Shown here: positions 8,212 through 16,025 of the stretch, piece by piece
Position numbering within the stretch: position 1 is the first letter of the stretch
Layout: the number at the start of each line of letters is the position of its first letter
Assembly (NCBI RefSeq): GCF_900109165.1
Contig: NZ_FNZF01000004.1
Location: forward strand, 1 to 64,000
DNA from: Bhargavaea ginsengi
GTDB taxonomy: Bacteria; Bacillota; Bacilli; Bacillales_A; Planococcaceae
Reading direction: 5' to 3'
Length of the DNA stretch: 64,000 nt
Notes under the pieces: generated by a model
The model's database searches: none
What the model was told of the DNA's origin: nothing
The model's input: the letters and a program-made list of their open reading frames with translations, nothing else
Position numbers and translations under genes: made by a program

Positions 8212-8660
8212 CCGACCACCCCGAACTTCACTAGGATCGTTTTGATGAGCGCAACCACAAATGCGGAAAAGACACCGAAAACGATGACGGATCCGGCAAG
8301 CTTGAACATATTTCCGCCGACCCCGAGAACGTAGCCCTCTGTCCGGTGCTCAATCGCAGCTGAAATCATGGCGTTTCCGAATCCGGTCACCGGCACGGCG
8401 GAACCCGCCCCGCCAAACTGGGCGATCCGTTTGTATTTTCCGAATCCGGTCAAAAGCATGGCGATGAAAATCATTGTCGCAACTGTCGGATTGCCTGCAG
8501 TCCGCTCTGTAAAGTCAAAGAAGTACATATAAAAATACATGATGCCCTGCCCGATGGCACAGATGATTCCGCCTGTCACAAATGCCTTCAGCAAATTCAG
8601 GGCCAGCGGCGTCTTGGGCGTGGTCTGCTGCTCCAACTGTGTATACGCCTGGCGGTCCAT
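8205..8660 (-). CDS. spoVAC: Stage V sporulation protein AC
   Basis: A 151-residue integral membrane protein of the SpoVAC family with about five hydrophobic helices and the GAGSAVPVTGFGNAM motif. In B. subtilis SpoVAC is reported as a mechanosensitive channel part for dipicolinate release. Its ATG at 8660 shares one base with the stop of the upstream lipoprotein gene (TGATG), and its end overlaps spoVAD. No spoVAA, AB or AF gene is present here, so this is a reduced operon. Confidence 0.93.
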   Translation of the reverse strand: MDRQAYTQLEQQTTPKTPLALNLLKAFVTGGIICAIGQGIMYFYMYFFDFTERTAGNPTVATMIFIAMLLTGFGKYKRIAQFGGAGSAVPVTGFGNAMISAAIEHRTEGYVLGVGGNMFKLAGSVIVFGVFSAFVVALIKTILVKFGVVGW

Positions 8661-9058
8661 CAGGTTTCTTCCTTAGAGAGGGATTTGATTGTTTCAACTT
8701 TTTTATGCAACTTATCTTCCTCCTCAAGCTCTTCCAGCTTGTCCGTCTCCCAGTAGATCTTCAGATCCGCAGAAAGGGTGACTGTCTCATCCGGAAATGC
8801 TTTTTCCATCTTGCCGGTCAGTTCTTCTTCGATTTTCGCTTTGCGGTATCGGTTAAACGGGCTGACCTCCACGCCCACCAAAAGGTCTTCTTTTACAAAG
8901 ACCGCCACGGCCGATGTGATCTGTTCCTCTTCACCGAGGATTTCCTGCACTTTCCGGTTGTCTTCGGGTTCTCCGCCTGAAACCCGGATCTCCTCTCCGC
9001 CGGCTCCACAGCCGGCGACCAGCAGGCACAGCCCGGCAGAAGCTGCCAATCGTTTCAA
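8660..9058 (-). CDS. YhcN/YlaJ-like sporulation lipoprotein
   Basis: A 132-residue lipoprotein with signal LLVAGC (Cys15) and a mature YhcN/YlaJ-type domain, then a Glu/Lys-rich helical tail. The start is taken as the TTG at 9058 because GGGAGGTGG precedes it and the signal peptide then begins with MKRL; an upstream in-frame ATG would place charged residues before the signal and lacks a good site. It is the first gene of the spoVA-type operon and follows a sigma-G promoter. YhcN relatives are inner-membrane spore proteins. The gene order lipoprotein-spoVAC-spoVAD-spoVAEb matches the core of the second spoVA operon described in heat-resistant Bacillus spores. Confidence 0.8.
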   Translation of the reverse strand: MKRLAASAGLCLLVAGCGAGGEEIRVSGGEPEDNRKVQEILGEEEQITSAVAVFVKEDLLVGVEVSPFNRYRKAKIEEELTGKMEKAFPDETVTLSADLKIYWETDKLEELEEEDKLHKKVETIKSLSKEET

Positions 9059-9082
9059 CGGCTCCACCTCCCGTTTTTCTCT

Positions 9083-9112
9083 TAGTATGTCCACCACCAC
9101 TTACAGTTATGC
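9083..9112 (-). promoter_or_regulatory. Sigma-G promoter of the lipoprotein-spoVA operon
   Basis: On the minus strand GCATA (9108-9112), 18 bp, then CATACTA (9083-9089) matches the forespore sigma-G consensus (GHATR, 18 bp, CATNHTA) completely. It ends 25 bp before the TTG start. Confidence 0.8.
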
Positions 9113-9129
9113 ACACTTACAGCTATGCA
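9098..9129. repeat. Two tandem 16-bp repeats over the sigma-G -35 region
   Basis: CACTTACAGYTATGCA occurs twice in direct tandem (9098-9113 and 9114-9129) with one T/C difference. Each copy contains the TATGC that reads GCATA, a sigma-G -35 box, on the minus strand; only the proximal one has a -10 at the right distance. Confidence 0.85.
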
Positions 9130-9147
9130 GGCTGTGCGTTCGCCCGG

Positions 9148-9174
9148 ACACCCCTTTTCAGAGCGCATATGGTA
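9148..9174 (+). promoter_or_regulatory. Sigma-K promoter of cotZ
   Basis: AC (9148-9149), 16 bp, then CATATGGTA (9166-9174) fits the late mother-cell sigma-K consensus AC-N16/17-CATANNNTA exactly. It lies 33 bp before the cotZ start. Confidence 0.78.
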
Positions 9175-9206
9175 GACAGAGATCAAAAGGGAGGAGGTGT
9201 TCAGAA

Positions 9207-9644
9207 ATGAGCTGCTGTGGTGATAAGAAAGACTTTACCGCCGGATCCTCTTCCTTCGACCACTGCTTGTGCGACGTTGTTCGCGCAATCAAGGACATTC
9301 AGGATGCAGGTGCCGATGAGTGCATGGGCTGCAATAGCTGCTTCACTACCCCGCTTGGCGGCCTTGTGAATCCGACAACTACACCGATTGATACACGTGT
9401 GATTGTTCTCTACTCGAAAGATGGTTGCCCGTTCAGCTTGAGCGCATATCCGTGCAATCCTACAGGACCGAAGTCTTGCTTCTTCCGGATTGAGGAAATC
9501 GTCGGCAAATGCTGCGTAACGCTTCGACTCCTGACTAAGGATGGCGATGGATTCGAAGCGACAAGCCGATGCATTACGGTGGATATCCGCTGCTTCTGTG
9601 CGATCGAATGTGTGGCAGATGCTTTCCTCGATATCTGCATGTAA
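9207..9644 (+). CDS. cotZ: CotY/CotZ-family spore coat protein
   Basis: A 145-residue cysteine-rich protein starting MSCCGDKKDF, with Cys pairs spread along its length (for example CLCD, CMGCNSC, CCVTLR, CFCAIEC). This is the CotZ/CotY/ExsY family of outer coat or exosporium proteins that cross-link through disulfides into a crystalline shell. GGAGGAGGTG precedes the ATG. It is transcribed divergently from the spoVA operon from a sigma-K promoter. A larger in-frame open frame begins far upstream inside the opposite gene and is not used. The position near cotO, yjcZ and spoVIF matches the B. subtilis cot region. Confidence 0.92.
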   Translation: MSCCGDKKDFTAGSSSFDHCLCDVVRAIKDIQDAGADECMGCNSCFTTPLGGLVNPTTTPIDTRVIVLYSKDGCPFSLSAYPCNPTGPKSCFFRIEEIVGKCCVTLRLLTKDGDGFEATSRCITVDIRCFCAIECVADAFLDICM

Positions 9645-9661
9645 TCGAAAAGGCAAAGTGT

Positions 9662-9697
9662 CCCGCCGTCCGGAATCAACCGGGCGGTGTTTTTATG
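9662..9697 (+). terminator. Terminator of cotZ
   Basis: A GC-rich inverted repeat centred on CCGG-aatcaa-CCGG with CCGCC/GGCGG outer pairing ends in GTTTTTAT, 20-50 bp after the cotZ stop. Confidence 0.65.
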
Positions 9698-9726
9698 TGC
9701 TTCGAAAAGCTTCCGCCCAAAAATAA

Positions 9727-9889
9727 GGCTCTGTTATAGAATGGTGTTGCTTTCCGTTACGGGCGGACGCTTTCCGCGGGGAAGGCATCAAGCCTTCTGC
9801 GAAGTCTCTCCGCACTTCCTTTTCCGCAGGAGTCGCCACCCTTCACTCCAATCAACAGCTAAATATCAATATCATCCATTAACAGAGCC
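9727..9889. mobile_element. MITE-like repeat A, copy 1
   Basis: A 163-bp non-coding element with perfect 10-bp terminal inverted repeats, GGCTCTGTTA at 9727-9736 and TAACAGAGCC at 9880-9889. It is flanked on both sides by AAAATAA (9720-9726, 9890-9896), a possible target duplication, though the sequence is A-rich. The interior (TTCCGTTACGGGCGGACGC and the following block) is nearly identical to 27501-27601 and to the inverted fragment at 17246-17308. No transposase is encoded, so it must be moved in trans if still mobile. Confidence 0.8.
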
Positions 9890-9897
9890 AAAATAAA

Positions 9898-9923
9898 AAG
9901 CCGACGGATTTCCGTCAGCTTTC
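9898..9923 (-). terminator. Terminator of cotO
   Basis: Inverted repeat AAGCCGACGGA/TCCGTCAGCTT with one mismatch, followed on the minus strand by a T-rich run. It lies directly downstream of the cotO-like stop. Confidence 0.7.
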
Positions 9924-9944
9924 AGGGTTTACAATTTGGGTTCT

Positions 9945-10343
9945 TTAATACGGAAAAGGTTTTCCTTTCCACCAGATGGCATCCAGATCATCGATGGATA
10001 ATTCCATTTCGATTTTTTCTTCGTTGATGCCCTTGACAGCGACTTTGCTTTCCTCGAGATTCAAAATTTCACCGTTGATTACAGTTCCGTCTTTTAAACG
10101 GAACTGGATTGGCCGGTACACTTCCCGCTGGAACGGGCGTGACAGAAACCGGAGCTGTGTGAGCAAACGGGCCGTCTCTTCGGGCCGCTTCGGCAATTCA
10201 TACACCGATGTGCTTTCTTCCACAACTTCTTCCTCTGCCAGAACCTCCTCCTCCACCGCCTCGCGGCTATAGACCGGCTCTGAAACAAAGTAAACAGGCG
10301 GCGCATCCACAAACAGCAATGGCCCTCCGTCACGTTCTGCCAT
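9945..10343 (-). CDS. cotO: Probable spore coat protein CotO
   Basis: A 132-residue acidic protein. The first half is low-complexity Glu/Val-rich (about residues 30-50); the C-terminal 60 residues look like a small beta domain beginning RPIQFRLKDGTVINGEI. The pattern and its place beside cotZ fit CotO (YjbX), a late coat assembly protein. The start is the ATG at 10343, ten bases behind AAAGGATG; an upstream in-frame ATG at 10388 would overlap the mgtE stop region without a good site. It lies 48 bp after mgtE on the same strand but probably has its own sporulation promoter. The assignment is by pattern and synteny, so moderate. Confidence 0.65.
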   Translation of the reverse strand: MAERDGGPLLFVDAPPVYFVSEPVYSREAVEEEVLAEEEVVEESTSVYELPKRPEETARLLTQLRFLSRPFQREVYRPIQFRLKDGTVINGEILNLEESKVAVKGINEEKIEMELSIDDLDAIWWKGKPFPY

Positions 10344-10391
10344 GGGCTCACATCCTTTTTCCCCCATCCTATGCCGGGTGGTGCCCAACTG

Positions 10392-11765
10392 TCACAGCTG
10401 GGAAATGAATACCGTAGCAAGCCCAAGATAAATCAAAATGCTGATAATGTCATTCAGCGTCGTGATGAACGGGCCGGATGCGACCGCAGGGTCGATTTTC
10501 AGCCGGTGCATCAATAGCGGGATAAAGGAGCCGGCCAGCGTAGCTACGAAGATTGAACCGACGATTGCCACGCCGACCAAAAGCCCGAGGACGAGCTCGT
10601 GTTTCCAAAAGTAAATCAGCCCGACGACAAAGATGCCGCACACCGTTCCGGTGATCAGTCCTGTTCCCGCTTCCCGCGCGAGAAGCTTCATCCTGCTTTC
10701 GCCTTCGATATCGCCCGTAGCGATTCCCCTGACAGCGACAGCAAGCGCCTGTGTCCCGCTGTTGCCGGCCATTCCCGCAATAAGCGGGATAAAGACTGCG
10801 AGAAGTGCGACCTGATCGAGGGTCTGTTCAAAACGTCCCATCAGGTTGGCCGTCACCATCCCCAGGAAAGTAAGCAAAATCAGCCATGGCAGACGCTTTT
10901 TGGCCGCCGCGAGCGGGTTCCGGTCGATGGTGTCCATGTCCGATACACCCGCAAGCTTGGAGTAGTCGTCTGAAGCTTCTTCTTCAATAACGTCGATGAT
11001 GTCATCGACTGTGATGATCCCGAGCAGATGCTGCCGGAAATCGACCACAGGCATTGCCAGGAAGTCATAATCTTTCATCATCCGAGCAACTTCTTCCTGG
11101 TCCTCGCTGACTAGGACGCTGACAACCCGCTCATTCATAATGTCCGACACAATTGCATGTTCATCCGCGATGATCATATCCCTAAGCGACACAACGCCCG
11201 CCAGGCGGTTCTCATCATCGGTGACGAAAATATAATAAATAGTTTCGGCGTCGGGTGCCGCGTTCCGGAGAATGGTCATCGCGGAGCGGACCGTCGAATT
11301 TTCGGGGATTGTGACGTATTCCGTTGTCATGATCGATCCGGCCGTATATTCCTCATAGTGCAGAAGGTCTTTAATTTCACTTTCAGCCTCGTCATCCATG
11401 AGAGTCAGATAGGTCAGTACTTTGGATTTGTCGAGCTCGTTAAGCACATCGACCGCGTTGTCTGCGTACATGCCGGCGAACATGTCCGCGGCATAACGCG
11501 TGTCCATCTCATCCAGGTATGCGTCAAACTCATCGTCCTCAATCTCCGATACTTCGAAAATCTCCGCGAGTTCCTTCGGAGAAAGGAATTCATACATTTT
11601 CCTCCGGAGTTCCGGACCGGCTTTTTCATAGTACTTTGCCTGGTCATACGGATGGCCTGCGAGGAACTCATCCCTGAATGCCTCCGGATCCCCCTCTTCC
11701 AATAATCGTGTAACCAGGTCCTCGTCGATATAGGTTTCTTCCTGCTCATTCAGTGCTTCCGGCAT
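10392..11765 (-). CDS. mgtE: Magnesium transporter MgtE
   Basis: A 457-residue Mg2+ channel. It has an acidic N-terminal domain (about 1-130), two CBS domains (about 135-255) that sense cytosolic Mg2+, a connecting helix, and five C-terminal membrane helices with the signature GNSGTQALAV. The ATG at 11765 follows AAAGGAGGG; the frame stays open another 52 codons upstream without a ribosome site and over the prpE promoter region. No M-box magnesium riboswitch is recognisable in the short 123-bp gap to prpE. It is transcribed divergently from prpE. Confidence 0.93.
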   Translation of the reverse strand: MPEALNEQEETYIDEDLVTRLLEEGDPEAFRDEFLAGHPYDQAKYYEKAGPELRRKMYEFLSPKELAEIFEVSEIEDDEFDAYLDEMDTRYAADMFAGMYADNAVDVLNELDKSKVLTYLTLMDDEAESEIKDLLHYEEYTAGSIMTTEYVTIPENSTVRSAMTILRNAAPDAETIYYIFVTDDENRLAGVVSLRDMIIADEHAIVSDIMNERVVSVLVSEDQEEVARMMKDYDFLAMPVVDFRQHLLGIITVDDIIDVIEEEASDDYSKLAGVSDMDTIDRNPLAAAKKRLPWLILLTFLGMVTANLMGRFEQTLDQVALLAVFIPLIAGMAGNSGTQALAVAVRGIATGDIEGESRMKLLAREAGTGLITGTVCGIFVVGLIYFWKHELVLGLLVGVAIVGSIFVATLAGSFIPLLMHRLKIDPAVASGPFITTLNDIISILIYLGLATVFISQL

Positions 11766-11888
11766 GTAGAGCCCTCCTTTCAATACTGACATTCCGCAAA
11801 TCTCCCTTAAACGCGTTGGAGGACGGCTGTCCGGGGTAGACTCAAGATAAGACGATTCCTGATTAACAATGCTGAATGGGGTGTTATC

Positions 11889-12632
11889 ATGTTGAAACTG
11901 GACATTTTCGGGGACCTTCATGGTTGCTTTGATGAATTTATGGAGCTATTCGGCAAGCTCGGATACCATATGGAGAACGGTCGGTATGTCCATCCCGATG
12001 GCCGAAAGCCTGCATTTGTAGGTGATGCGACGGACCGCGGCCCGAAGTCGGTCGAAATTCTTAAATTCCTCTTTACCCTCCAGGACGCCGGTCAGCTGAT
12101 TTATTCCCCGGGAAATCATTGCAACAAACTATACCGGTACATGCTCGGCAATAACGTCCAGCAAAAGCATGGACTGGAAACGACTGTTGCGGAATTGGGT
12201 GCCCTTTCAGGCAAGGAGCGGGAGCATATCCGCAAGCGCTATATCCGCTTCTACGAATCGCTCCCGCTCTATGAAATGCTGGATGATGGGAAACTGATCA
12301 TCGCCCATGCCGGAATCCGCGAAGACCTGATCGGCAGAAAAGACGGAAGCCGGCTGCGTACGTTTGCCCTGTACGGGGACATCACCGGCGAGACGCTGTC
12401 GGACGGACGTCCTGTAAGGCGGGACTGGGCAAAACACTATAAAGGAAAGCCCTTCATCGTCTACGGCCATACCCCGGTTTCCGAATGCCGTTTCGTGAAT
12501 AATACGGTCAACATCGATACGGGCTGTGTGTTCGGCGGCAAACTGAGCGCACTCCGCTACCCCGAAAAAACAGTGGTCAGTGTCCCATCCCGACAACCTT
12601 TCCAGCCGGAGAAATTCAGCGATTTCACCTGA
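11889..12632 (+). CDS. prpE: Symmetrical/asymmetrical dinucleoside tetraphosphatase PrpE
   Basis: A 247-residue calcineurin-like metallophosphatase. Metal-binding motifs are in order: GDLHG (8-12), GDATDRGP (about 47-54), GNHCN and AHAG, then YGHTP. PrpE of B. subtilis hydrolyses Ap4A and affects spore germination. The ATG has only a weak GGGGTG site. It is convergent with rluD, whose stop is 10 bp away. The B. subtilis gene also sits next to this rluD-nadK-relQ cluster. Confidence 0.92.
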   Translation: MLKLDIFGDLHGCFDEFMELFGKLGYHMENGRYVHPDGRKPAFVGDATDRGPKSVEILKFLFTLQDAGQLIYSPGNHCNKLYRYMLGNNVQQKHGLETTVAELGALSGKEREHIRKRYIRFYESLPLYEMLDDGKLIIAHAGIREDLIGRKDGSRLRTFALYGDITGETLSDGRPVRRDWAKHYKGKPFIVYGHTPVSECRFVNNTVNIDTGCVFGGKLSALRYPEKTVVSVPSRQPFQPEKFSDFT

Positions 12633-12642
12633 CCTCCTCCAT

Positions 12643-13554
12643 TCACCTGTGAAAGCCGGCCACCGCAAGCATATCTGCCGGCACCGGGCTGCTGATGGCA
12701 ATCGGTTCCCCGGTAAGCGGATGGCTGAAAGATAACCCGGCGCAATGGAGCGCCTGGCGTCCGATCCGCTTCGTGCTGCCCCCATAAAGCGTATCCCCTT
12801 CAAGCGGATGGCCGATATGGGCAAGGTGCACACGGATCTGGTGGGTCCTTCCCGTATGGAGAATCACCGACACCCTGGAAACCTCATCCCCGGGCAGCCC
12901 TGCTGTTTCGATCACCCGTACTTCCGTTACAGCCCGCTGACCTCCGGGAAGAACCATCCGCTCGATGATGCTCCCATCCTTGCGGCCAATCGGCTCATCG
13001 ATGAAAAAGTGCCGCTCCTTGAACTCGCCGCCAGCGATTGCTTCATAACGTTTGAGAACGCCGCCCGCCTTCATCTTCTCTGACATGAGGTGATGGATGT
13101 GGCGGTTTTTTGCGATACATACGATTCCCGATGTTTCTCGGTCGAGCCTGGTGACGACATGTACCGTCGCCGGCGTTCCGTCTTTCATGAACTTCCCGGC
13201 TACCAAATTGGCAAGGGTGCCTAAGGGCGCATCCCTGGAAGGAATGGTCGCCTGTCCGGCAGGCTTGTCCAGAATAAGCAGCGCCTCGTCCTCATAGATC
13301 ACTGAAAGTCTGCCCTCTTCCGGGAAAAGCCCTTCCGCAGGTTTTTCCGGAGGGAAAATGATGGTGACCCCGTCTCCTGCCTCCAGTTTATGGCGCACCG
13401 TCTTTTCCTCACCGTTCACGAATATGTTCCCGCCTTTGTATTTGACCGCAGTAAGCGTCCTCCGGGAGATCCCGCATTCCGCCAGGAAGTCCCTTAATAC
13501 GACACCGTCCGCTTCCACAGTGAACGAAAGACGGTAGCGGCGGTCAGAGGACAT
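12643..13554 (-). CDS. rluD: RluD-family 23S rRNA pseudouridine synthase (YjbO)
   Basis: A 303-residue protein with an N-terminal S4 RNA-binding region (about 20-75) and a pseudouridine synthase domain. The catalytic Asp lies in [12 protein letters not shown], followed by the [16 protein letters not shown] motif. It would convert selected uridines in large-subunit rRNA to pseudouridine. The ATG at 13554 overlaps the nadK stop by 11 bp, showing coupling; a longer frame upstream runs inside nadK and is not a real N-terminus. It ends the yjbL-relQ-nadK-rluD operon. Confidence 0.92.
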   Translation of the reverse strand: MSSDRRYRLSFTVEADGVVLRDFLAECGISRRTLTAVKYKGGNIFVNGEEKTVRHKLEAGDGVTIIFPPEKPAEGLFPEEGRLSVIYEDEALLILDKPAGQATIPSRDAPLGTLANLVAGKFMKDGTPATVHVVTRLDRETSGIVCIAKNRHIHHLMSEKMKAGGVLKRYEAIAGGEFKERHFFIDEPIGRKDGSIIERMVLPGGQRAVTEVRVIETAGLPGDEVSRVSVILHTGRTHQIRVHLAHIGHPLEGDTLYGGSTKRIGRQALHCAGLSFSHPLTGEPIAISSPVPADMLAVAGFHR

Positions 13555-14347
13555 CGCTGTCAATAAAGGAGTCGTGGACCCGCTTCCAGAACGGGAACGG
13601 ACGGAAACGCGCAAAGCGCACGCGTTCATCCGCAACCCTGTAGCTGATCGTCTTGACGTCCTTGTGGAGAAGGTGCAGATGGTCAACCGTCACCATGAAG
13701 TCGGGGCCTTTCACCGGTTTCAGCACACAACTGTGATGGGCCGGCAGAACAAGCGGGGAGCCTACAGTACGGAACACCCGGTTGTTGATGGACGCCATCT
13801 CCGTCAGCTGCATGGCCGGCAGTGCAGGGTGGATGATCGCTCCACCCAGCGACTTATTGTAGGCCGTACTTCCCGAAGGCGTAGAAACACAAAGCCCGTC
13901 CCCCCTAAAACGCTCGAACGGCATGCCGTTCAGCTCGACATCCATGACGAGCGTAACGTCCGGAGACTTTACGGTGGATTCGTTCATGGCGAGATAGACC
14001 GCATCGTTCATATCGTTCCGGTATTGGATCGCCACTTCCAGAAGTGGATACTCGATGACGTCATAGTCATGCTTGGCGATTGAGATGACGAGCTTCTCGA
14101 TTTCCGGCGGCTGCCAGTCTGCATAAAAGCCGAGATGTCCCGTGTGAACACCGACAAACGCAGTATCCGCCAGCCTGTCCCGGTAGCGGTGGAAGGCATG
14201 GAGAAGCGTTCCGTCACCGCCGATGGTCAAAACGATATCGGGTGCCTTCTCGTCATACTCGAGGCCGAAGTCATTCAGGTACTGTTTTGCGCGTGCCGCA
14301 AGATCGTTGGATAGATCATCGCCCCTGGACTGGATCGAGTACTTCAT
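13544..14347 (-). CDS. nadK: NAD kinase
   Basis: A 267-residue enzyme that phosphorylates NAD to NADP. The diagnostic [10 protein letters not shown] (residues 43-52) and the NEST motif with the following Gly-rich [17 protein letters not shown]-type region (shown in parts) are present. The length equals that of Bacillales NadK/PpnK. The start overlaps the relQ stop by 4 bp (ATGA) and its end overlaps rluD by 11 bp. It is essential in most bacteria. Confidence 0.96.
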   Translation of the reverse strand: MKYSIQSRGDDLSNDLAARAKQYLNDFGLEYDEKAPDIVLTIGGDGTLLHAFHRYRDRLADTAFVGVHTGHLGFYADWQPPEIEKLVISIAKHDYDVIEYPLLEVAIQYRNDMNDAVYLAMNESTVKSPDVTLVMDVELNGMPFERFRGDGLCVSTPSGSTAYNKSLGGAIIHPALPAMQLTEMASINNRVFRTVGSPLVLPAHHSCVLKPVKGPDFMVTVDHLHLLHKDVKTISYRVADERVRFARFRPFPFWKRVHDSFIDSDVL

Positions 14348-15018
14348 CCTTCATCGCCTCCTTTTCCGGATTTCCTTAGGTCATTTCTTGAATCACTCTT
14401 GTATTCACTGAAATAGCGCTGGGCTTCCTGGATTTCGTCACGGATCTTCGACATTTCTTCGTCGAGTGAAAAGGCCGCTTCCGCTGCACTTTGCAGGCGC
14501 TCCTTAATCACTTCCGGAAAATCCCCCTTATATTTATAGTTCAGAGAATGCTCGATCGTCGCCCAGAAATTCATCGCAAGCGTCCGGATCTGGATTTCAA
14601 CCGGTATCGCGATTTCCCCGTGGATTGTCTGGACAGGGTACTCGACAATCATGTGATAGGAGCGGTAGCCGCTCGGCTTATTTTTCGAAATATAATCACG
14701 CTCTTCAGTCACGACCATGTCCTTGCGCCGCCGGATACTTTCGACGACTGCTCCGATGTCATCCACAAACTGGCACATGATGCGCAATCCTGCAATATCG
14801 GGTATTTCCGACGCCAGCAAATCCGACGGCTCAAACGGGATTCCCTTTTCAAGCGCTTTGTCGTAAATGCTCGCGAGCGGTTTTACACGGCCTGTCACAA
14901 ACTCGATCGGCGCGTGCTCGATCTCGGTTGCAAACTGCGTCCGCATGCCTTTCAGCTTGATCTTCAGTTCATCGACCGCCTGCTTGTAAGGCTCGAGAAA
15001 CCGTTCCCATTGTCCCAT
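14344..15018 (-). CDS. relQ: Small alarmone synthetase RelQ (SasB, YjbM)
   Basis: A 224-residue single-domain (p)ppGpp synthetase. RelA/SpoT synthetase motifs are visible: the substrate-binding Arg/Lys region around [25 protein letters not shown], and [23 protein letters not shown] (here given as parts). There is no hydrolase, TGS or ACT domain, as expected for the small class. It would make pppGpp under stress and, in B. subtilis, acts as a tetramer. It is coupled to nadK by a 4-bp overlap. Confidence 0.95.
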   Translation of the reverse strand: MGQWERFLEPYKQAVDELKIKLKGMRTQFATEIEHAPIEFVTGRVKPLASIYDKALEKGIPFEPSDLLASEIPDIAGLRIMCQFVDDIGAVVESIRRRKDMVVTEERDYISKNKPSGYRSYHMIVEYPVQTIHGEIAIPVEIQIRTLAMNFWATIEHSLNYKYKGDFPEVIKERLQSAAEAAFSLDEEMSKIRDEIQEAQRYFSEYKSDSRNDLRKSGKGGDEG

Positions 15019-15048
15019 TGGCTACTCCCCCGTTCGGTCTGGCGCTGC

Positions 15049-15429
15049 TCAGGCGCCCAGGATCTGACTAAATGCCTTCTCGACCGCCGTCGAGAAGACC
15101 TCGCCGTAATTGTCATTGCCTTCGATATTGAAAATCAGCATCTCCAGCTCCTCCGCGAAATTCACCAGCTCGAGCCGGTGTCCACCGCCGGAGAGCTCGG
15201 GCGTCTGTCCGCTTTGCAGGGCTGTCGCCATCTGCGGCCAGACCTCTTCCGGAAAATGAACATGGACGAACCGCTCCCCGTCGTCCAGCAGGTAGACGAA
15301 CGTCCCGGAATCGGTGTCGGTGATCATTCTTCCGGCGGGACGCATTCCGGACAATTCCGTCCCTTCCCGCAGGATAAATTCGGTTACATCGCCGGTTGTT
15401 CCGGCACTCTGAATGATTGGCTGATTCAT
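15049..15429 (-). CDS. yjbL: UPF0738 family protein YjbL
   Basis: A 126-residue acidic protein of unknown function found in this place in many Bacillales. It has no membrane segment and no known catalytic motif; a FVYLLDDGERFVHVHFPEE beta-hairpin is the most conserved-looking stretch. The ATG at 15429 is preferred over one ten codons upstream because AAGGAAG lies before it and homologues begin near MNQ. It is the first gene of the yjbL-relQ-nadK-rluD operon, 30 bp before relQ. Confidence 0.75.
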   Translation of the reverse strand: MNQPIIQSAGTTGDVTEFILREGTELSGMRPAGRMITDTDSGTFVYLLDDGERFVHVHFPEEVWPQMATALQSGQTPELSGGGHRLELVNFAEELEMLIFNIEGNDNYGEVFSTAVEKAFSQILGA

Positions 15430-15549
15430 CTCAAGTTCTCTTCCTTTCTCAACAAGCAATTCATCTCACTTCAGTCTATCACAGCCTGCATCCGCGCGCA
15501 GTTACCAATTGGGAACAAAGGCCTGTCACCCGGATGGAAATCGATTTAT

Positions 15550-15578
15550 TTGTAGAACCGGAATCCGGTTGATAGAAT
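15550..15578 (+). promoter_or_regulatory. Promoter of yjbI-spxH with a palindrome in its spacer
   Basis: TTGTAG (15550-15555), 17 bp, TAGAAT (15573-15578). The spacer contains the inverted repeat AACCGG-AAT-CCGGTT (15556-15570), placed where a regulator could act directly on RNA polymerase. Confidence 0.6.
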
Positions 15579-15623
15579 GAGTCTACAATCACAGGCAATG
15601 GAGTTTGCAAAGGAGCATGCATC

Positions 15624-16025
15624 ATGACCCGGAAACCCATCATTCCTTATGAAGAGATCGGCCCGGAGCTGCTGTCCGATCTCGTCGACACGTTCTACGG
15701 GAAAGTCGCCCGGCATCCGATGCTCTATCCCATTTTCCCAGATGATCTGACTGAAACCGCCAGGAAACAAAAACAGTTCCTTACCCAGTTCCTGGGTGGC
15801 CCCAATCTATATAGCGAAGAGCATGGGCATCCCATGCTGCGGGCACGGCATATGCCGTTTCCGATCACATACGACCGCGCACAGGCCTGGCTCGAGTGCA
15901 TGGCCGAGGCGATGGATGAGGTCGGGATGGAAGGCAAGATCCGTGATGACTTCTATAACCGGCTGATCCTGACTGCAAACCATATGGTCAACCGGACCAC
16001 ACCGGATGAGGAGGGATCGCCTTGA
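15624..16025 (+). CDS. yjbI: Group II truncated haemoglobin YjbI
   Basis: A 133-residue 2-on-2 globin. The proximal haem ligand His lies in LRARHMPFPI, preceded by FLGGPNLYSEEHGHPML, the typical group II signature. It binds O2 or NO; B. subtilis YjbI is reported to repair a protein hydroperoxide on biofilm and other proteins, and the gene is always next to yjbH. AAAGGAG precedes the ATG by about nine bases. Its stop overlaps the spxH start by 4 bp, so the two are coupled. Confidence 0.95.
   Translation: MTRKPIIPYEEIGPELLSDLVDTFYGKVARHPMLYPIFPDDLTETARKQKQFLTQFLGGPNLYSEEHGHPMLRARHMPFPITYDRAQAWLECMAEAMDEVGMEGKIRDDFYNRLILTANHMVNRTTPDEEGSP

Noticed and set aside
9727-9889. Complete insertion sequence
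   Set aside because: No transposase frame exists in this or the other copies; only MITE-like ends are present.
11766-11888. M-box magnesium riboswitch before mgtE
   Set aside because: The gap is only 123 bp and the conserved M-box sequence blocks were not found.
14491-15555. Open frame of 354 codons opposite relQ and yjbL
   Set aside because: It spans two genes and the gap between them and shows no family pattern.
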